Shown piece after piece: positions 12,191-24,720 of a stretch of 64,000 nt of DNA. This stretch comes from Meconema thalassinum. Lineage: Eukaryota; Arthropoda; Insecta; Orthoptera; Tettigoniidae. The DNA lies in assembly GCA_946902985.2 (NCBI GenBank), contig OX336388.2:1702613978-1702677977 (forward strand). The letters are read 5' to 3'. The position numbers and the translations under genes were made by a program. How positions within the stretch are numbered: the stretch's first letter is position 1; each line of letters begins with the position of its first letter. The notes beneath the pieces are model-generated. The model ran no database searches. It was not told the DNA's origin and was given only the letters and a program-made list of their open reading frames with translations.

Positions 12191-12568
12191 AGTTGTTAGT
12201 TGAACTTTGGTTTTTATGTTTAATTATTAAGAGTTCTTTTTTATTAATATTGTCTGTACAGTGTCATTTCTGAATGTTTGAATTGAATACTTATTGCAAT
12301 AAATAATAAAAAATAACTGGACACTCCTTTTATTATTTGAACTTTAACTCTAACAGTCTAACTCTAACAAACACAATTTACAATCCATAGTTTGGTCTGC
12401 TACGTAGTGGTGGTGGTGGTGGGTTATAGTTACTATATCCACCAACCATTAGGTGGTACGCGAGAGATTCTCATATCTTAAAGTGGTACACAAACAAACA
12501 AAATTGGGAAACACTGTCCTAGACCACCATAACACGTTTTAGATAAGACTTGTGTAACATAACTTCAT

Positions 12569-12768
12569 AGAATAGTTCACGCCACTGCTTTTGGCCGGTC
12601 AGTCCCGGTTTCACAGTCATACAGAGGATAGTTTGCGATCCTCACGCATGTTCAATTGATACGTGAGTTTTCAGTTGCGTGGAAAGTAACTCACGTATCA
12701 ATTGCACATGCCTGAAGTTACCTGTCCTCTGTACGAATGTGCATTCGGAACTGTGGCGTGAACTGTAC
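12569..12768. repeat. Foldback inverted repeat
   Basis: Inner arms GCATGTTCAATTGATACGTG at about 12645 and the near-complement ending CACGTATCAATTGCACATGC at about 12711 form a long stem around a 20-bp centre. Outer arms TAGTTCACGCCAC and GTGGCGTGAACTGTA extend the symmetry. It resembles a foldback MITE. No clear target duplication was recognised. Confidence 0.7.
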
Positions 12769-12789
12769 AAGTTTCAGATATGACACGTT

Positions 12790-14436
12790 ATGTCGCCAAG
12801 CATTTACATTTGATAATTTCGTACAAAATATGTCTGTAATAGCTGAGCTGCTATTAAGGTTATACAATCTTAGGTTCATTTAAGAGTGATTTGCTGGAAT
12901 AATGAGATCGCCAGCCATTCCATCACTGGGGCACTGGGTACCGTCTGGAGGATGAGGGTGGAACGTTACTAACTTCCATTACCTATGTCAGTTGTGGTAG
13001 GTTAAGCCTGAGCTCAGACACTACCTGATTTGAAAAGAAAAGGAAACAGGTTTTGGAGTGGAAACGATCATAGGCAGAAAGGAAAAGAATCCAAGACAAA
13101 ATAATTAATTAGATAGTGAGAAAAAAAAGTTATGTTGCTTAAGACTTGTGGAAGAAAGGTGAAAAAGCGGGTGCCTGAGCGAGAATAACGGAGAGAACAG
13201 CGTGAGCTGAGGTTACCGGCAGGCTGTCGCTAAGTGCTCTTTCCCTCACGAGCACTACTTTGGGTACTATATATGAGCGTAGTGCACTGGCGAACAAAGG
13301 TATGCCAGATGAAAATGACTTATGTACTTTCCCTTCAAAAGGGTGAGATTTTAGAAAGCATTCTGAAATGCTAGAAAGATTTAAATTAGCCGGGATACTC
13401 TTATTACCCGCCACTTTCGGATCCCCAACAGAAAGATCAAATGCCCCCAGAGTGGACAGAGATAAAGCGCCTTCAGAGATTTTAGTGAGATTTTTATTAT
13501 TAGCAGTAGAAATTATTAGAGAGAACCAATTGTTGAGTTTAAGGAAAGCTAAACTCTTACCCAGCGGAGTGCCGACTAAAAGTTTAGAACGGGTTAGAAA
13601 CCCAACCTAACTTGAACAAACCAAAATTATAAACAGTGAATCACAGGACAGAGTGAAAATCTCTTCAAGTAGGAAGCTGACTGAGCGAGCTATACTTACT
13701 TGCCTTAATAATTCACTAGAATTAGCTAGAATAGCTAAAATAAACTTTTTGAGTGATTTTAGCAGAAGTTTCCTCTAAACGCAACAAGTGATTGAGTTTG
13801 TAGTAAACTTAACATTCGGTGATTTTGTTTATTTATTTGAATATGAAGTAATTCGAAAGGAAAGGTAGGAAAGGAAAGGTCGTACCTAACAGCTCTTCGA
13901 GCAAGATAATAACTCAGAAAACTTGTGGCAATTTTAATCGCTTCAACAATAATAGATTTTGTGATAGTCTTTACAAATTTGAAGTAATTTTGAACAAATT
14001 TGGTGGTCTCAGTCCTATGACAAACAATAAAAACCTTACAAGGGTTTTCGAACTATGCATACAATTAAAAGGTTTTAGACCTATAATAATAAAAATGTTT
14101 GCAAATGGTTTAAATATTTTGTTTTAGATTGGTTAGGTAGAGTACCAATATTTAAAGAATGCATCTGTAGTGGGAAAAAAGGCTATAAATAATCAATCTT
14201 AAGTTCCTGGACACAGCAGGGGAAGACAAAGTGGATTAAGAAGTGGATTAATAACCACTAGGATATTTATACAGACTTTAAGATATGCTAAATTCAAATA
14301 GGGCAGGTCTCACTAACGAAGCCTGGATTAAACAAAATTGGATATAAACGTTTAACAATTGGACAATTATAACCTCCTGGACGCAGCAGGAAAAAATACG
14401 TATTAAAATGTGGGTTTATAACCACATAGATAAGAA
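12790..14436. other. No gene seen; possible unrecognised repeat
   Basis: Two opposed short open frames (13139-13414 minus and 13368-13610 plus) carry no motif I know. Two related blocks, near 14200-14270 and 14370-14440, share CTGGACRCAGCAGG and TATAACCAC motifs, so the right part contains a diverged internal duplication of about 170 bp. Confidence 0.4.
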
Positions 14437-14861
14437 GGGTACATGGGAAAAACGATGAATCTCACATGAATCTCAACCTGAGATGAATGAATTTTAGTTT
14501 TTCAAACGCTATAACTCCTATAATATTGCTTACAGTTATCTGAAATTTATGTGGTACGGAAAGGATTATATAGGTTTGTAAATTATGTAACAATTCATCC
14601 AACAATGTGTACCTAAATGTTAATTTTTTATATTATTTTCTTTAACTGCAGAATTTAACGTGCATAAACGATGAATGTCCATTTTCTGGCCCAAAAAAAG
14701 TGCAAAAGCACACATTCTTTTCAAAGCCTCATAAATCGTGACCCTCAATGTTTTAACCAGTTTTAGGCTCTTGAATGCTACTAGAGAACAGTACAATCAT
14801 TAACAATAAGAAATCTCAATTTTTGTAGTTTTGTGACATTCATCGTTTTTCCCCTGTACCC
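14437..14861. mobile_element. 425-bp MITE with long terminal inverted repeats
   Basis: The left end reads GGGTACATGGGAAAAACGAT and the right end, complemented, reads GGGTACAGGGGAAAAACGAT. The match continues as GAATSTCACA, giving about 30 bp of TIR with two differences. The interior is A+T-rich and non-coding. I could not see an unambiguous target duplication, so the superfamily is unassigned. Confidence 0.75.
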
Positions 14862-16491
14862 TAAACAGTAATTACTAAATGATATACAAGAAAAATTGTT
14901 AGGGAGCCTATTAAGGCTAAGACTCGTTGAGATACAAGAAAATAATTTAAATATACCCTAAATTGTTAGTAAAGAAAATTGGGAGTATAGGAATGGGGAA
15001 TCAGAGTCCTGGCAGATTTTACTAGTTCGAGCGAACCGCGACGCGGAAGGTAGCCACACATTCACTTTGAAGCACTGAAAGTTTGTAGAACATGAGAAAA
15101 CTGTTCCTATTGCAGTTTATGGATATGCACTGAGCTGAACTTTAATAGCTTTTTGGCGTTATAGAGTTTTAGGTTGCAGTTAAAGGTTCAATTTAACTTA
15201 GAGTTGGCAGTAATTTTGACTTTGTTGAGTATAGTTCTTCACAATTTAGAGTCTATTGCGAATGGAATATTCCAGAACTGTAGTTACAGTTTAAAGGAGT
15301 AAACAGAGATCCCTCGTAGGCAGACAAGTTACGTTTTAGACAGTTATGAATTTGGCATAAATCCCTCGTTGCAGGAAAGGTATCCCCTTTATTTAGTGCA
15401 AGAAATGCTAGATTTCATAACTTTAGTAGCGAGCCTAGTTGGCTAAGCATGACAGTTCCCGCGTGGGGCAGTTATAGAAAGATTGCACAATATTACGAAA
15501 TTGAAATACTGCCCATTAAATTCATTAAATCTTTCTTGATTTAGATTAAAACTTTGAAAAACATGGTTAAAATCACTTGAATGTAGTTACGTAACTTTCC
15601 ATGGTGGATATGATGTTTCCTGCAGCCGTTAGACACAACTTTCAGACATGGCGTCGATTTGAATCACCTCATTGATGAAGGAGGCGAGCCTCTTGAGAGA
15701 GGACTAAACTTTTCAATTAAGCGTCCGGACGAAAAGTGAGAAGGGTTAAAGGCACTCCGAAAGCAAGCGTGAGGAGGAGAAGGGGGGGGGGGGGACAAAA
15801 GAAGCTAAGCAATGTGGGGAACATGGGAAACACAATACAAATTCAGTACGGTACATAGTATAAATCTTCATGGAGATTGCAGATAACGACAAGGACGACA
15901 TCTGCTTGCGTGGGTTGAAACCATTCTTGAAGTTGCTGAAATCAAAACTTCGACAAGTTACCGCGTGTGGCGTCGTTCGTAATTGCAGGGAATACACAAC
16001 TGAAACAGACTTACACACAAAATCAACATATATTCAAAGAAACGGGAATACTGAAAGGTCGCTGTTGGCGTCTGCGAAAAGAGAAGTAAAATAACTAATG
16101 AAAAAGAGAAAAAGCAAAGAGCAGTGACTGCTAACTCTAATTAAACGTGTATTCCAAGGAATACACCAAGTTGGAGTAATGAAATGTTGAATGTTTTGTG
16201 GAACGTCCTGTGAGTGATCATGATGATGATGATTGTTGTTGTTTTAAGGGGCGGAACATCGAGATCATTCCCCCCCCCCCAATTTCCCAGCTTTTTGGTA
16301 CTCAGTACACTATAATATTATATCTTATTAAACTGAGCCATCTAGATACCATGTCCGCGCAGCTGTGACTGGTTTCCACTTGGCTGATAAGCTATCATTT
16401 CTTATTTGCGGGGGGAAGGAGCGGTCTGCGGCGAACTGGTTTATTCACAGTCTCGCAACGCAGTCTGTATCGGCCGAGTGGGGCCCCGTAT
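14862..16491. other. No gene seen
   Basis: The opposed open frames at 15746-16018 (minus) and 15870-16094 (plus) have no recognisable family. A G14 homopolymer occurs near 15782-15795 and a C11 run near 16271-16281. Neither defines an annotated feature. Confidence 0.4.
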
Positions 16492-16503
16492 CTCAGCTAG
16501 AGT

Positions 16504-16854
16504 CTTGTTGTTGATTTATTTAGGGGCTTTGCGACATCGTGGTCATTTAGCCCCGTGTACTCGGGTATGTGTTAGATTAACCTGTCTCATTGTGATGGCA
16601 GTATTAGTGCGTGTATTTGTAATTCAGGTGAGGATTAGGAATTTGACAGCCGTGGCCTTAAGTTAGGAACCTTCTCGGCATCAGTCTGCAGTAGAAGTGG
16701 GAAACCAGGGAAAACCATATCCATGATGGCTGAGAGTAGAATCGAACCCGCCTCTTCTCAGTTTTGTCTCACGAGGCTGAGTATACCTCGTTCCATCCCT
16801 CAGACCAGAATGATGTTTCTTGGCAGAGCCGGGAATCGAACCCGGGCCACCGCC
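16504..16854 (-). mobile_element. SINE family B, complete copy with target duplication
   Basis: A perfect 12-bp target duplication CTCAGCTAGAGT lies at 16492-16503 and 16855-16866. It defines a 351-bp element on the minus strand. The tRNA-like head contains GGGTTCGATTCCCGGC near 16830-16845, and the 3' end has GATGTCGCAAAGCCCCTAAA then TAAATCAACAAC. This copy is the best reference for family B length in this window. Confidence 0.9.
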
Positions 16855-17344
16855 CTCAGCTAGAGTGGCACGATACATGGATGGCCCTGTACAAGGGAAA
16901 ATACTTCACTAGAATTGATTGCACTTGTGAAAATCACCAGTTCTTGTAATAACTGTTATTTTTCTTGTTTCTAGGTAAGTACGAGGAACTTCTTTTGACA
17001 ACCTGATATTAGGAACAGTGAGTAGAACTAAAGCAAGTATTAGTAGTCTATTGAGTGTTCCCCTGTCTTTTAGTGTAGATCAACATTCTTGTTACCTCTG
17101 ATATTGCACATAAAATATCTACAGTACATACTGCATTCTGCCCTGTGTCTTTAAATCCTAGTGTAGGTTTCACTTTCAGTCTTAAGAAGATAACAGTCCC
17201 TAAACCACTTTATACCGCCTCATTGTGCACGGTCCACCTACGGGCGTTAACTCGAAAGCCCTGCACCAGACCTGGAGGGAGTGCAATGAACCATTGTTAG
17301 CGCCGTGATTCGAGCCTTCATCTCCAGCTTTCACTTACAGTACT

Positions 17345-17815
17345 GGTAGGAATATAGATTTAGGTATTAGGAAGTCATTTTTGAAAGCCTTTGTCTGGAG
17401 CGTGGAACTCCATGGAAGTGAAACTTGGACTATTGGTGCTGCAGAAAAGAGGAGAATTGAAGAGTTTGAAATGTGGTGTTACAGGAGAATGATCAGATAG
17501 GTAGATAGGGTTAAAAACGAAGAGGTATTGAGACGAGTGGGAGAGGAGATATATTTCTGGCGATTGTTAATGAAGATAAGAGATAGATTGGTAGGACACA
17601 TACTAAGACACCCAGGAATAGCAAGCTTAGTTATGGAAGGAAGGGGAGGACAAGAACTGTAGGGGTAGACCAAGGTTAGAATATTTTAAACAGCTTGCCT
17701 CGGATGTAGGGTGTGGTAGCTAAGTATAGATGAAACGATTAGCTCGGGACAGAGAGGCATAGAGAGCTGCATCAAACCAGTCAAAAGACTGAGGACTCAA
17801 ACAACAACACTGGTA
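17345..17815 (+). mobile_element. LINE 3' end (reverse transcriptase C-terminal remnant)
   Basis: Translated pieces include HGSETWTIGAAEKRRIEEFE, then WCYRRM, EEVLRRVGEE and VGHILRHPG. This is the C-terminal region found after the RT domain in insect non-LTR elements. The copy ends in CATCAAACCAGTC, AAAAGACTGAGGACTCAAAC and AACAAC, a typical short-repeat LINE tail. Frame breaks are present. Two more copies lie within the Helitron-like elements at 21109-21490 and 25152-25404 plus 45866-45986. Confidence 0.75.
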
Positions 17816-20055
17816 GGTCATGCAACACTCTCGGCTACACTACACAGTAATAGGACACTCCGCATTATAATGTACAGTGTGTAGATAAATTTTCGTACTT
17901 TTTGGATCTTGGCTTCAGCTTGTTTATTTCATGTGTGTGTCTACAAAATAAAATTGATGAGTTTTAATTACTTGGCCGTGAAAGTCAATATACCAAAAAA
18001 GCCCAAAAATGATTAAAAGTCACAATATTTTAAATAACCTATGGCTCTACAGCTCATTGAGGGACTTGGTCTACCAAGCGACTGCTGCTCATTCTAATGG
18101 CCTGCAGATTGCAGGGTGGTGTGTGGTCAGCGCAACGTGCCCCCTCGGCCATTAAAAGTATTCCGTCAATCTTAGCTTTATTGACCAAGATCGCTCCCCC
18201 TCCGATCAGATCAGAGCAAGTCAGATTTAAAATCCCTCACGGGGCTCAGAATCGCCCACGGAACCTCCCCTACATCACGAGGCCGTCATTAAGACTACAA
18301 TGGTATGTCTCATATATTATTGTAAGAACAAGTAGTTCATTGAAGAACTAAACAGCCTGTTTTCATATATTCCACTAGGCTCTCCCGCCTATTAAAAGGA
18401 TTTTCCATGTGACATACTAAGTAGCTTTTGGTACATGAATTATGTTGTGATAAATTATAGCCTAGAGCAAACATTTCAATCTCTAAACTCAATATCCGAA
18501 TATTATAATCATTTTATACTATAAATATTAAAATAATATTTTGAAAATGAAAGCAAAATGGTCTTACTATGTCCTATTTAAATCAAAGCTTTCATCGTTA
18601 CTCAAGATAACTCACGTCAACACACCTCCAGCACTGGAAAATAAGTGTCCAAAGTTACACGATGAGACTTATATATTACATGAATACAACACTAAGGACT
18701 GGTTTATCAAATTACCGAGATACAGGCTCAATAGAACACTGTAAAATACGTTCTTTTCAGGCATGAACAAGCGTATAGGCCTAACCCAAAATGCACGATG
18801 CCTGTTATAGAAAATTGGGGTATATGACCTTGGTGATGACCCCTTAAAGCAACCTAAATCACCACCGTTATATTGAGAAATTATGTGCTAGAATATAACT
18901 TTCAGTATCGGTAATTATGACTCCTTTCACGAGATAGAAAAATCGCGTCACTGGTGATAAAAAAAAGTCAATTGCACGGTTCTTATGGTTTACGAAATAG
19001 TACATTATGCAACGAGCTTATAATGGCTATAATGACACGAGTATTTTTATAAAACGAGCGTATGCGAGTTTTATAATTTCCATACGAGTGTCTTAATTTC
19101 CATTATAGGCGAGTTGCATACGACTGTTTATGCTCGACGATAATTATAACTTTATTATATGTTTTAACATAAATATTCATAAATATCTGTTCGGTCACTA
19201 GAATGTTGTGATCGGGTGCTGCGGTGGGTAGTATATCTCTCTTGTCCAAGCTCTCTGGACAACCGACGCATGCGCTCTGTGTGCTTCCATACCATATGTT
19301 CAGATTGCGCACCAGTATTCAGTAAAACTATCACTGAAGTCGTGTTAAAACCACGCGCTGTGTAGAAATTGGTTTTGGGGATATTGAGGTACCGGTACAG
19401 TGCTATTTCTTGTCTCATATTCGCCAGTTTATTTACGCGAACGTATGGACGCGTATTCCATGTCGGTAATTTATTATAGTTCGATGTTGTGTTTATGTCC
19501 GACATGTTGGATTTTGAGTGCATGCGCGAAGGTATCGTTACCTAATTGGTCAATGAACGAGCTCTGATTGACTGGAGAAACTGTATCGTAATGAAAAACG
19601 GTGTTATAATGACCATCATTATGATACAGTTTTCTGACACATAATAGTGAGGGTCGAACATAAAGTATGTTACAGAATTTAGTGCCATTATATAATGATT
19701 ATTACTGAAGTCCATCATAAGAACCTTCTTTTTGATCTCTTGAATAGGATAAGTGAAATAAAGATAAGATTTAACAATTCCGAACAGATGCCATCTTGAA
19801 TTATTAAAAGCAATTCAACATGAAATATCTCTATACTAAGCTCTGACTAAATATTAACTGTGCCAAGATTCACTGCTCTCAGGTGATTAGATCGCCAGAA
19901 AAGTCATTTTAAATATTTCAAACTAACTTGGCCGCCATGTTATTTTTGTGTATCTCAGAATTTTAAAAGTCACAAAATGTCAGTTTGTTTGCTGTAATAA
20001 TTCCGGAGATATTGAGAACTAGTGAAATGTATCACATGGGCGCCGTGTTGGATTA
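17816..20055. other. Mixed repeats, no gene seen
   Basis: Segment 18045-18310 resembles the minus-strand tRNA-headed repeat at 53010-53265 (shared GGCCTGCAGATTGC-type and GTGTGGTCAGCGC segments). Segment 19005-19130 has palindromic TTTTATAAAACGAGCGTATG-type arms, and 19579-19632 has arms AACTGTATCGTAATG and CATTATGATACAGTT, both suggesting MITE ends. Segment 19790-20050 is a diverged copy of the repeat at 47460-48245 (TGATTAGATCGCCAGAAAA, GGCCGCCATGTTA). The 119-codon minus frame at 19164-19523 has no family motif. Confidence 0.5.
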
Positions 20056-22141
20056 TCTATTATATATAATCCAAAATTGACTCATCATCGCAGGGCTCAA
20101 ACCACTAGACCTAGAAAGCTGAAATTTTGCATGTTGGTTGATCCGAGTATGTAGAGGCTCACTAAGAAACGGTTTTTGAAAATTCAATTTGAAAGTGAAT
20201 TTTTTCGGCCCTTTGGCATTGACCATCCAAAATTGACTCATCGACGCAGGGCTCAAACCACTAGACCTAGAAAGCCGATATTTTGGATGTTGGTTGATCC
20301 GAGTATGTAGAGGCCCACTATGAAACGGTTTTTGAAAATTGAATTTGTAAGTGACTTTTTTCAGCCCTTTGGCACTGAGCAAGGACAGTCGGTACAAAGG
20401 TCGGATTTAGCTCATTTTAAGCCGCCAGATACGAGAAACAATACTCGGAGGTCCTGTAGGTACCCGAAACACACTTTTTAAGTTCCCAAATGAACGGTTT
20501 CGGAGATATTCCCAAATAACTGTGTTCCCTCTGAGAAAAAGATCAACGTTACTATGGCAACCGCTGAAATTTCCCAGACCGGGGATAGTTTTCTGGCAAT
20601 ATCTCGAAAACCGTTCGTTTTAGGGCCTTAAAACGTGGGGTTCAGTTCCCACTTCTAACCACGAACATTGTTCCTCGCATTGATACCCGTAAAATGAGAT
20701 ATATTTTATTTATATTGGTGGCTTTTGGGGTCGGATACGATCATGATTTTGAGTCTAATTTTATACTATTTGAGCTGGTTATTGTAAGCGAGCTTTCAGA
20801 ACTTTACTCTAATTTGCAATATTAAGATTCTTTCTATTTTGCACGGCACGCTTTCATTTTCTTTATACATTTGTTTTTTGTTAACTGAATATTTTTGTTT
20901 GCCAATTTTGATCTGCTCTTTTTCGTTTTTTACCATGATCAGCTACCCATATTCACAGTCGAATGTGTCGTATTCTACCGGCTGTCACATTAATTATTAT
21001 TTTTTCTTAATTACTCTTACTGAGGAATAATGTTGGTATTTTGTCTTTCACGGCCATTGAATCCCCGCACAAGGCACGGCTTAAACCTAGAAAAGTTGCT
21101 GAGTTGGACTAATGTACTAATGGCGCAACAGAAAAGAGGGGAATTGAAGCTTTTGAAATGTGGTGATACAGGAGAATGATGATCAGATGGGTAGATAGGG
21201 TAACAAAGGAAGAGGTATTAAGACGAGTGGGAGAGGAGAGATGTTTCTTGCGACTGCTAATGAAGATAAGAGATAGGAGGGTAGGGCACATATTAAGACA
21301 CCCAGGAATAGCACACTTAGTTATGGATGGGAGGGTGGCGGACTAGAACTGTAGGGGTAAACCAGGGTTAAACAGATTGCCTCGGATGTAGGGTGTGGTA
21401 GCTATGTAGAGATGAAACGATTAGCTCAGGAGAGGGAGATATGGAGGGCTGCATCAAACCAGTTGAAAAACTGAAGACTCAAACAACAACAGTCAGGAAT
21501 TGTAATTACTTAGAGAGGCATGTGAGGCAAAAGTATGGTTGGAGATTTCAATCCCTGGGATGTAACACTGGAAGAGACTGCATAATGTACATCAGCGGCC
21601 AAGGTGAGAGATATTTAACTATAGGTCTATTAATAGCGATATGTTGACGTTCAAATCATCAATAAGTATGGCCAAATTACATCCAGAATAGCTTAAGTAA
21701 GAATACTTTTAATTCCCCATATTCCGATAGATTTGCCATTCCAGTGTGCAAGAGTGCAGTTCCCTCTTCAAACAATATTCGCAATTTCTTTAACAAAGCG
21801 CAATGACACACATTTAACAGTAGCACGTGTACATTTAGACAAAAACCATTTTTTCCCATGGGCAACAGTATGTGGCGTGCTCGCGAGCATCCAGACAACA
21901 AAACCAAAAACGTAATTTTAAAATGTGTTAACATAATGTAACATCGAACCCTGCAGGCATTCACAACTCTATAAAATTCCCACTTTGCTGCTCATATCAA
22001 TATACTGTATGCATCAGAATATTCAGAATTAGAATGGGACCACCTATAGCCGCGATTGCTGTAATAGAATAGACCAATTATCAGCAATAACGCATCGTCC
22101 CCATTGTCTTGATCGCGGGCGAAGTCGCGGGTACCTGCTAG
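20056..22141 (+). mobile_element. Non-autonomous Helitron-like element, copy 1
   Basis: The element starts with TCTATTATATATAATCC and ends with GTACCTGCTAG. A GC hairpin (CGCGGGCGAAGTCGCG, 22114-22129) lies just before the CTAG end, as in Helitrons. It sits between A (20055) and T (22142), the expected A|T target, with no target duplication. It carries a captured LINE 3' fragment at 21109-21490 and encodes no Rep/helicase. The interior is shared with the second copy beginning at 22142. Confidence 0.75.
21109..21490 (+). repeat. LINE 3' fragment inside Helitron copy 1 (empty Polinton site)
   Basis: Homologous to the LINE end at 17345-17815, this copy retains the uninterrupted sequence GGGTAAACCAGGGTTAAAC at 21355-21373. 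It includes CAGGGT at 21363-21368, the hexamer duplicated around the Polinton at 25405-25410 and 45860-45865. It is therefore a paralogous unoccupied site for the Polinton insertion. Confidence 0.85.
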
Positions 22142-24720
22142 TCTATTATATATAATCCAAAATTGACTGATCACCGCAGGGTTCAAACCACTAGACCTAG
22201 AAAGCTGAAATCTTGCATATTGGTTGATCCGAGTATGTAGAGGCTCACTAAGAAACGGTTTTTGAAAATTCAATTTGTAAGTGACTTTTTTCGGCCCTTT
22301 GGCACTGAGCAAGGACAGTCGGTACAAAGATCGGATTTAGCTCATTTTAAGCCGCCAGATACGAGAAACTAAACTCGGAGGTCCTGTAGGGACTCCGAAA
22401 CACAATTTTTAAGTTCCTAAAATGAACGGTTTGGGAGATATTCCCAAATAACTGTGTTCCCTTTGTGAAACAGTTCAACGTTACCATGGCAACCGATGCA
22501 ATTTCGCAGACCGGGGATAGATTTCTTGCAATATCTCGAAAACCGTTCGTTTTAGGGCGTTAAAACGCGGGGTTTGGTTCCCACGTCAAGAAGTGGAAAC
22601 TACGAACATTGCTCCTCGCATTGATACGCTCAAAATGAGCTATATTCCATATTTCTACGAGCAAATCGACTTGGAATGTCTCATCTATTATATGTAATCC
22701 AAAATTGATTCATCACCGCAGGGCTCAAACCACTGGACCTAGAAAGCTAAAATGTTGCATATTGGTTGATCCGAGTATGTAGAGGCTCACTAAAAAACGG
22801 TTTTTGAGAATTCTATTTGTACGTGACTTTTTTCGGCCCTTTGGCACTGAGCATCCAAAATTGTCTCATCATCGCAGGGCTCAAGCCACTAGACCTAGAA
22901 AGCTGAAATTTTGCATGTTGGTTGATCCGAGTATGTAGAGGCTCACTAAGAAACGGTTTTTGAAAATTCAATTTGTAAGTAACTTTTTTCGACCCTTTGG
23001 AACTGAGCAAGGACAGTCGGTACAAAGATCGGATTTAGCTCACTTTAAGCCGCCAGATACGAGAAACAATACTCGGAGGTCCTGTAGGGACCCCGAAACA
23101 CACTTTTTAAGTTCCTAAAATGAACGGTTTCGGAGATATTCCCAAATAACTGATTTCCCTATGAGAATCAGATCAACGTTACTATGGCAACCGATGCAAT
23201 TTTGCAGACCTGGGATATTTCTCTGGCAATATCTCGAAAACCGTTCGTTTTAGGGCGTTAAAACGCGGGGTTGGGTTCCCACTTCATAGAAGTGGAAACT
23301 ATGAACATTGCTCCTCGAATTGATACGCTCAAAATGAGCTATATTCCATATTTCTACGAGCAAATCGACTTGGAAACTCATCTATTATATGTAATCCAAA
23401 ATTGATTCATCACTGCAGGGCTCAAACCACTGGACCTAGAATGCTAAAATGTTGCATATTGGTTGATCCGAGTATGTAGAGGCTCACTAAGAAACGGTTT
23501 TTGAAAATTCTATTTGTACGTGACTTTTTTCGGCCCTTTGGCACTGAGCATCCAAAATTTTCTCATCATCGCAGGGCTCAAGCCACTAGACCTAGAAAGC
23601 TGAAATTTTGCATGTTGGTTGATCCGAGTATTTAGAGGCTCACTAAGAAACGGTTTTTGAAAATTCAATTTGTAAGTGACTCTTTTCGATCCTTTGGAAC
23701 TGAGCAAGGACAGTCGGTACAAAGATCGGATTTAGCTCACTTTAAGCCGCCAGATACGAGAAACAATACTCGGAGGTCCTGTAGGGACCCCGAAACACAC
23801 TTTTTAAGTTCCTAAAATGAACGGTTTCGGAGATATTCCCAAATAACTGATTTCCCTCTGAGAATCAGATCAACGTTACTATGGCAACCGATGCAATTTT
23901 GCAGACCTGGGATATTTTTCTGGCAATATCTCGAAAACCGTTCGTTTTGGGGCGTTAAAACGCGGGGTTGGGTTCCCACTTCTTAGAAGTGGAGACTATG
24001 AACATTGCTCCTCGCATTGATACGCTCAAAATGAGCTATATTCCATATTTCTACGAGCAAATCGACTTGGAAAGTCTCATCTATTATATGTAATCCAAAA
24101 TTGATTCATCACTGCAGGGCTCAAACCACTGGACCTAGAAAGCTAAAATGTTGCATATTGGTTGATCCGAGTATGTAGAGGCTCACTAAGAAACGGTTTT
24201 TGAAAATTCTATGTGTAAGTGACTTTTTTCGGCCCTTTGGCACTGAGCATCCAAAATTGACTCATCATCGCAGGCTCAAACCACTAGACCTAGAATGATG
24301 AAATTTTGCATGTTGGTTGATCCAAGTATTTAGAGGCTCACTAAGAAACGGTTTTTGAAAATTCAATTTGTAAGTGACTTTTTTCGGCCCTTTGGCAGTG
24401 AGCAAGGACAGTCGGTACAAAGTTCGGATTTAGCTCATTTTAAGCCGCCAGATACGAGAAACAATACTCGGAGGTCCTGTAGGGACCCAGAAACACACTT
24501 TTTAAGTTCCTAAAATGAACGGTTTCGGAGATATTTCCAAATAACTGTGTTCCCTATGAGAAACAGATCAATGTTACTATGGCAACCGATGCAATTTCGC
24601 AGACCGGGGATAGTTTTCTGGCAATATCTCGAAAACCGTTCGTTTTAGGGCCTTAAAACGCGGGGTTCGTAGAAGGGGAAAGCACGAACATTGTTCCTCG
24701 CATTGATACCCGTAAAATGA
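22142..24720 (+). repeat. Tandemly repeated Helitron 5' modules
   Basis: Four units start with the CTATTATATRTAATCCAAAA signature, at spacings of 542, 707 and 689 bp. The longer units contain an extra internal copy of the GGGCTCAA, CCACTAGACCTAGAA and GTTGATCCGAGTA block. All keep GGCGTTAAAACGCGGGGTT-like and AATATCTCGAAAACCGTTCG segments. The third and fourth units are very similar, implying recent duplication. Confidence 0.85.

Larger units (their letters stand above)
11394..12516 (+). mobile_element. hAT transposon, deletion derivative (ZBED/Charlie-like)
   Basis: The terminal inverted repeats read CAGCGTTTCCCAA on the left and CAGTGTTTCCCAA on the right (complement). An exact 8-bp target duplication TCCTAGAC flanks it at 11386-11393 and 12517-12524, as expected for hAT. 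Inside, 11850-12180 encodes a decayed C-terminal transposase piece (FWVERRADY, then LPFTTSHLCETVFSSL) typical of ZBED5/FAM200-like hAT dimerisation domains. A SINE sits inside at 11433-11750. Confidence 0.85.

Noticed and set aside
13139..13610. Opposed frames as a possible host exon or LTR gag
   Set aside because: No zinc knuckle, protease, RT or LTR pair was found and no splice structure is apparent.
16830..16850. GGGTTCGATTCCCGGC-type boxes as tRNA genes (also at about 5320, 53205 and 63810)
   Set aside because: The boxes are followed by SINE bodies and tails, and several have target duplications, so they are SINE heads rather than tRNA genes.
19164..19523. A 119-codon minus-strand frame
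   Set aside because: It lies between palindromic MITE-like ends and has no recognisable protein features.
20053..23722. Repeated small minus frames starting MYRLSLLSAKGPKK
   Set aside because: They follow the tandem Helitron 5' modules and drift with them; similarity reflects DNA repetition, not a gene family.
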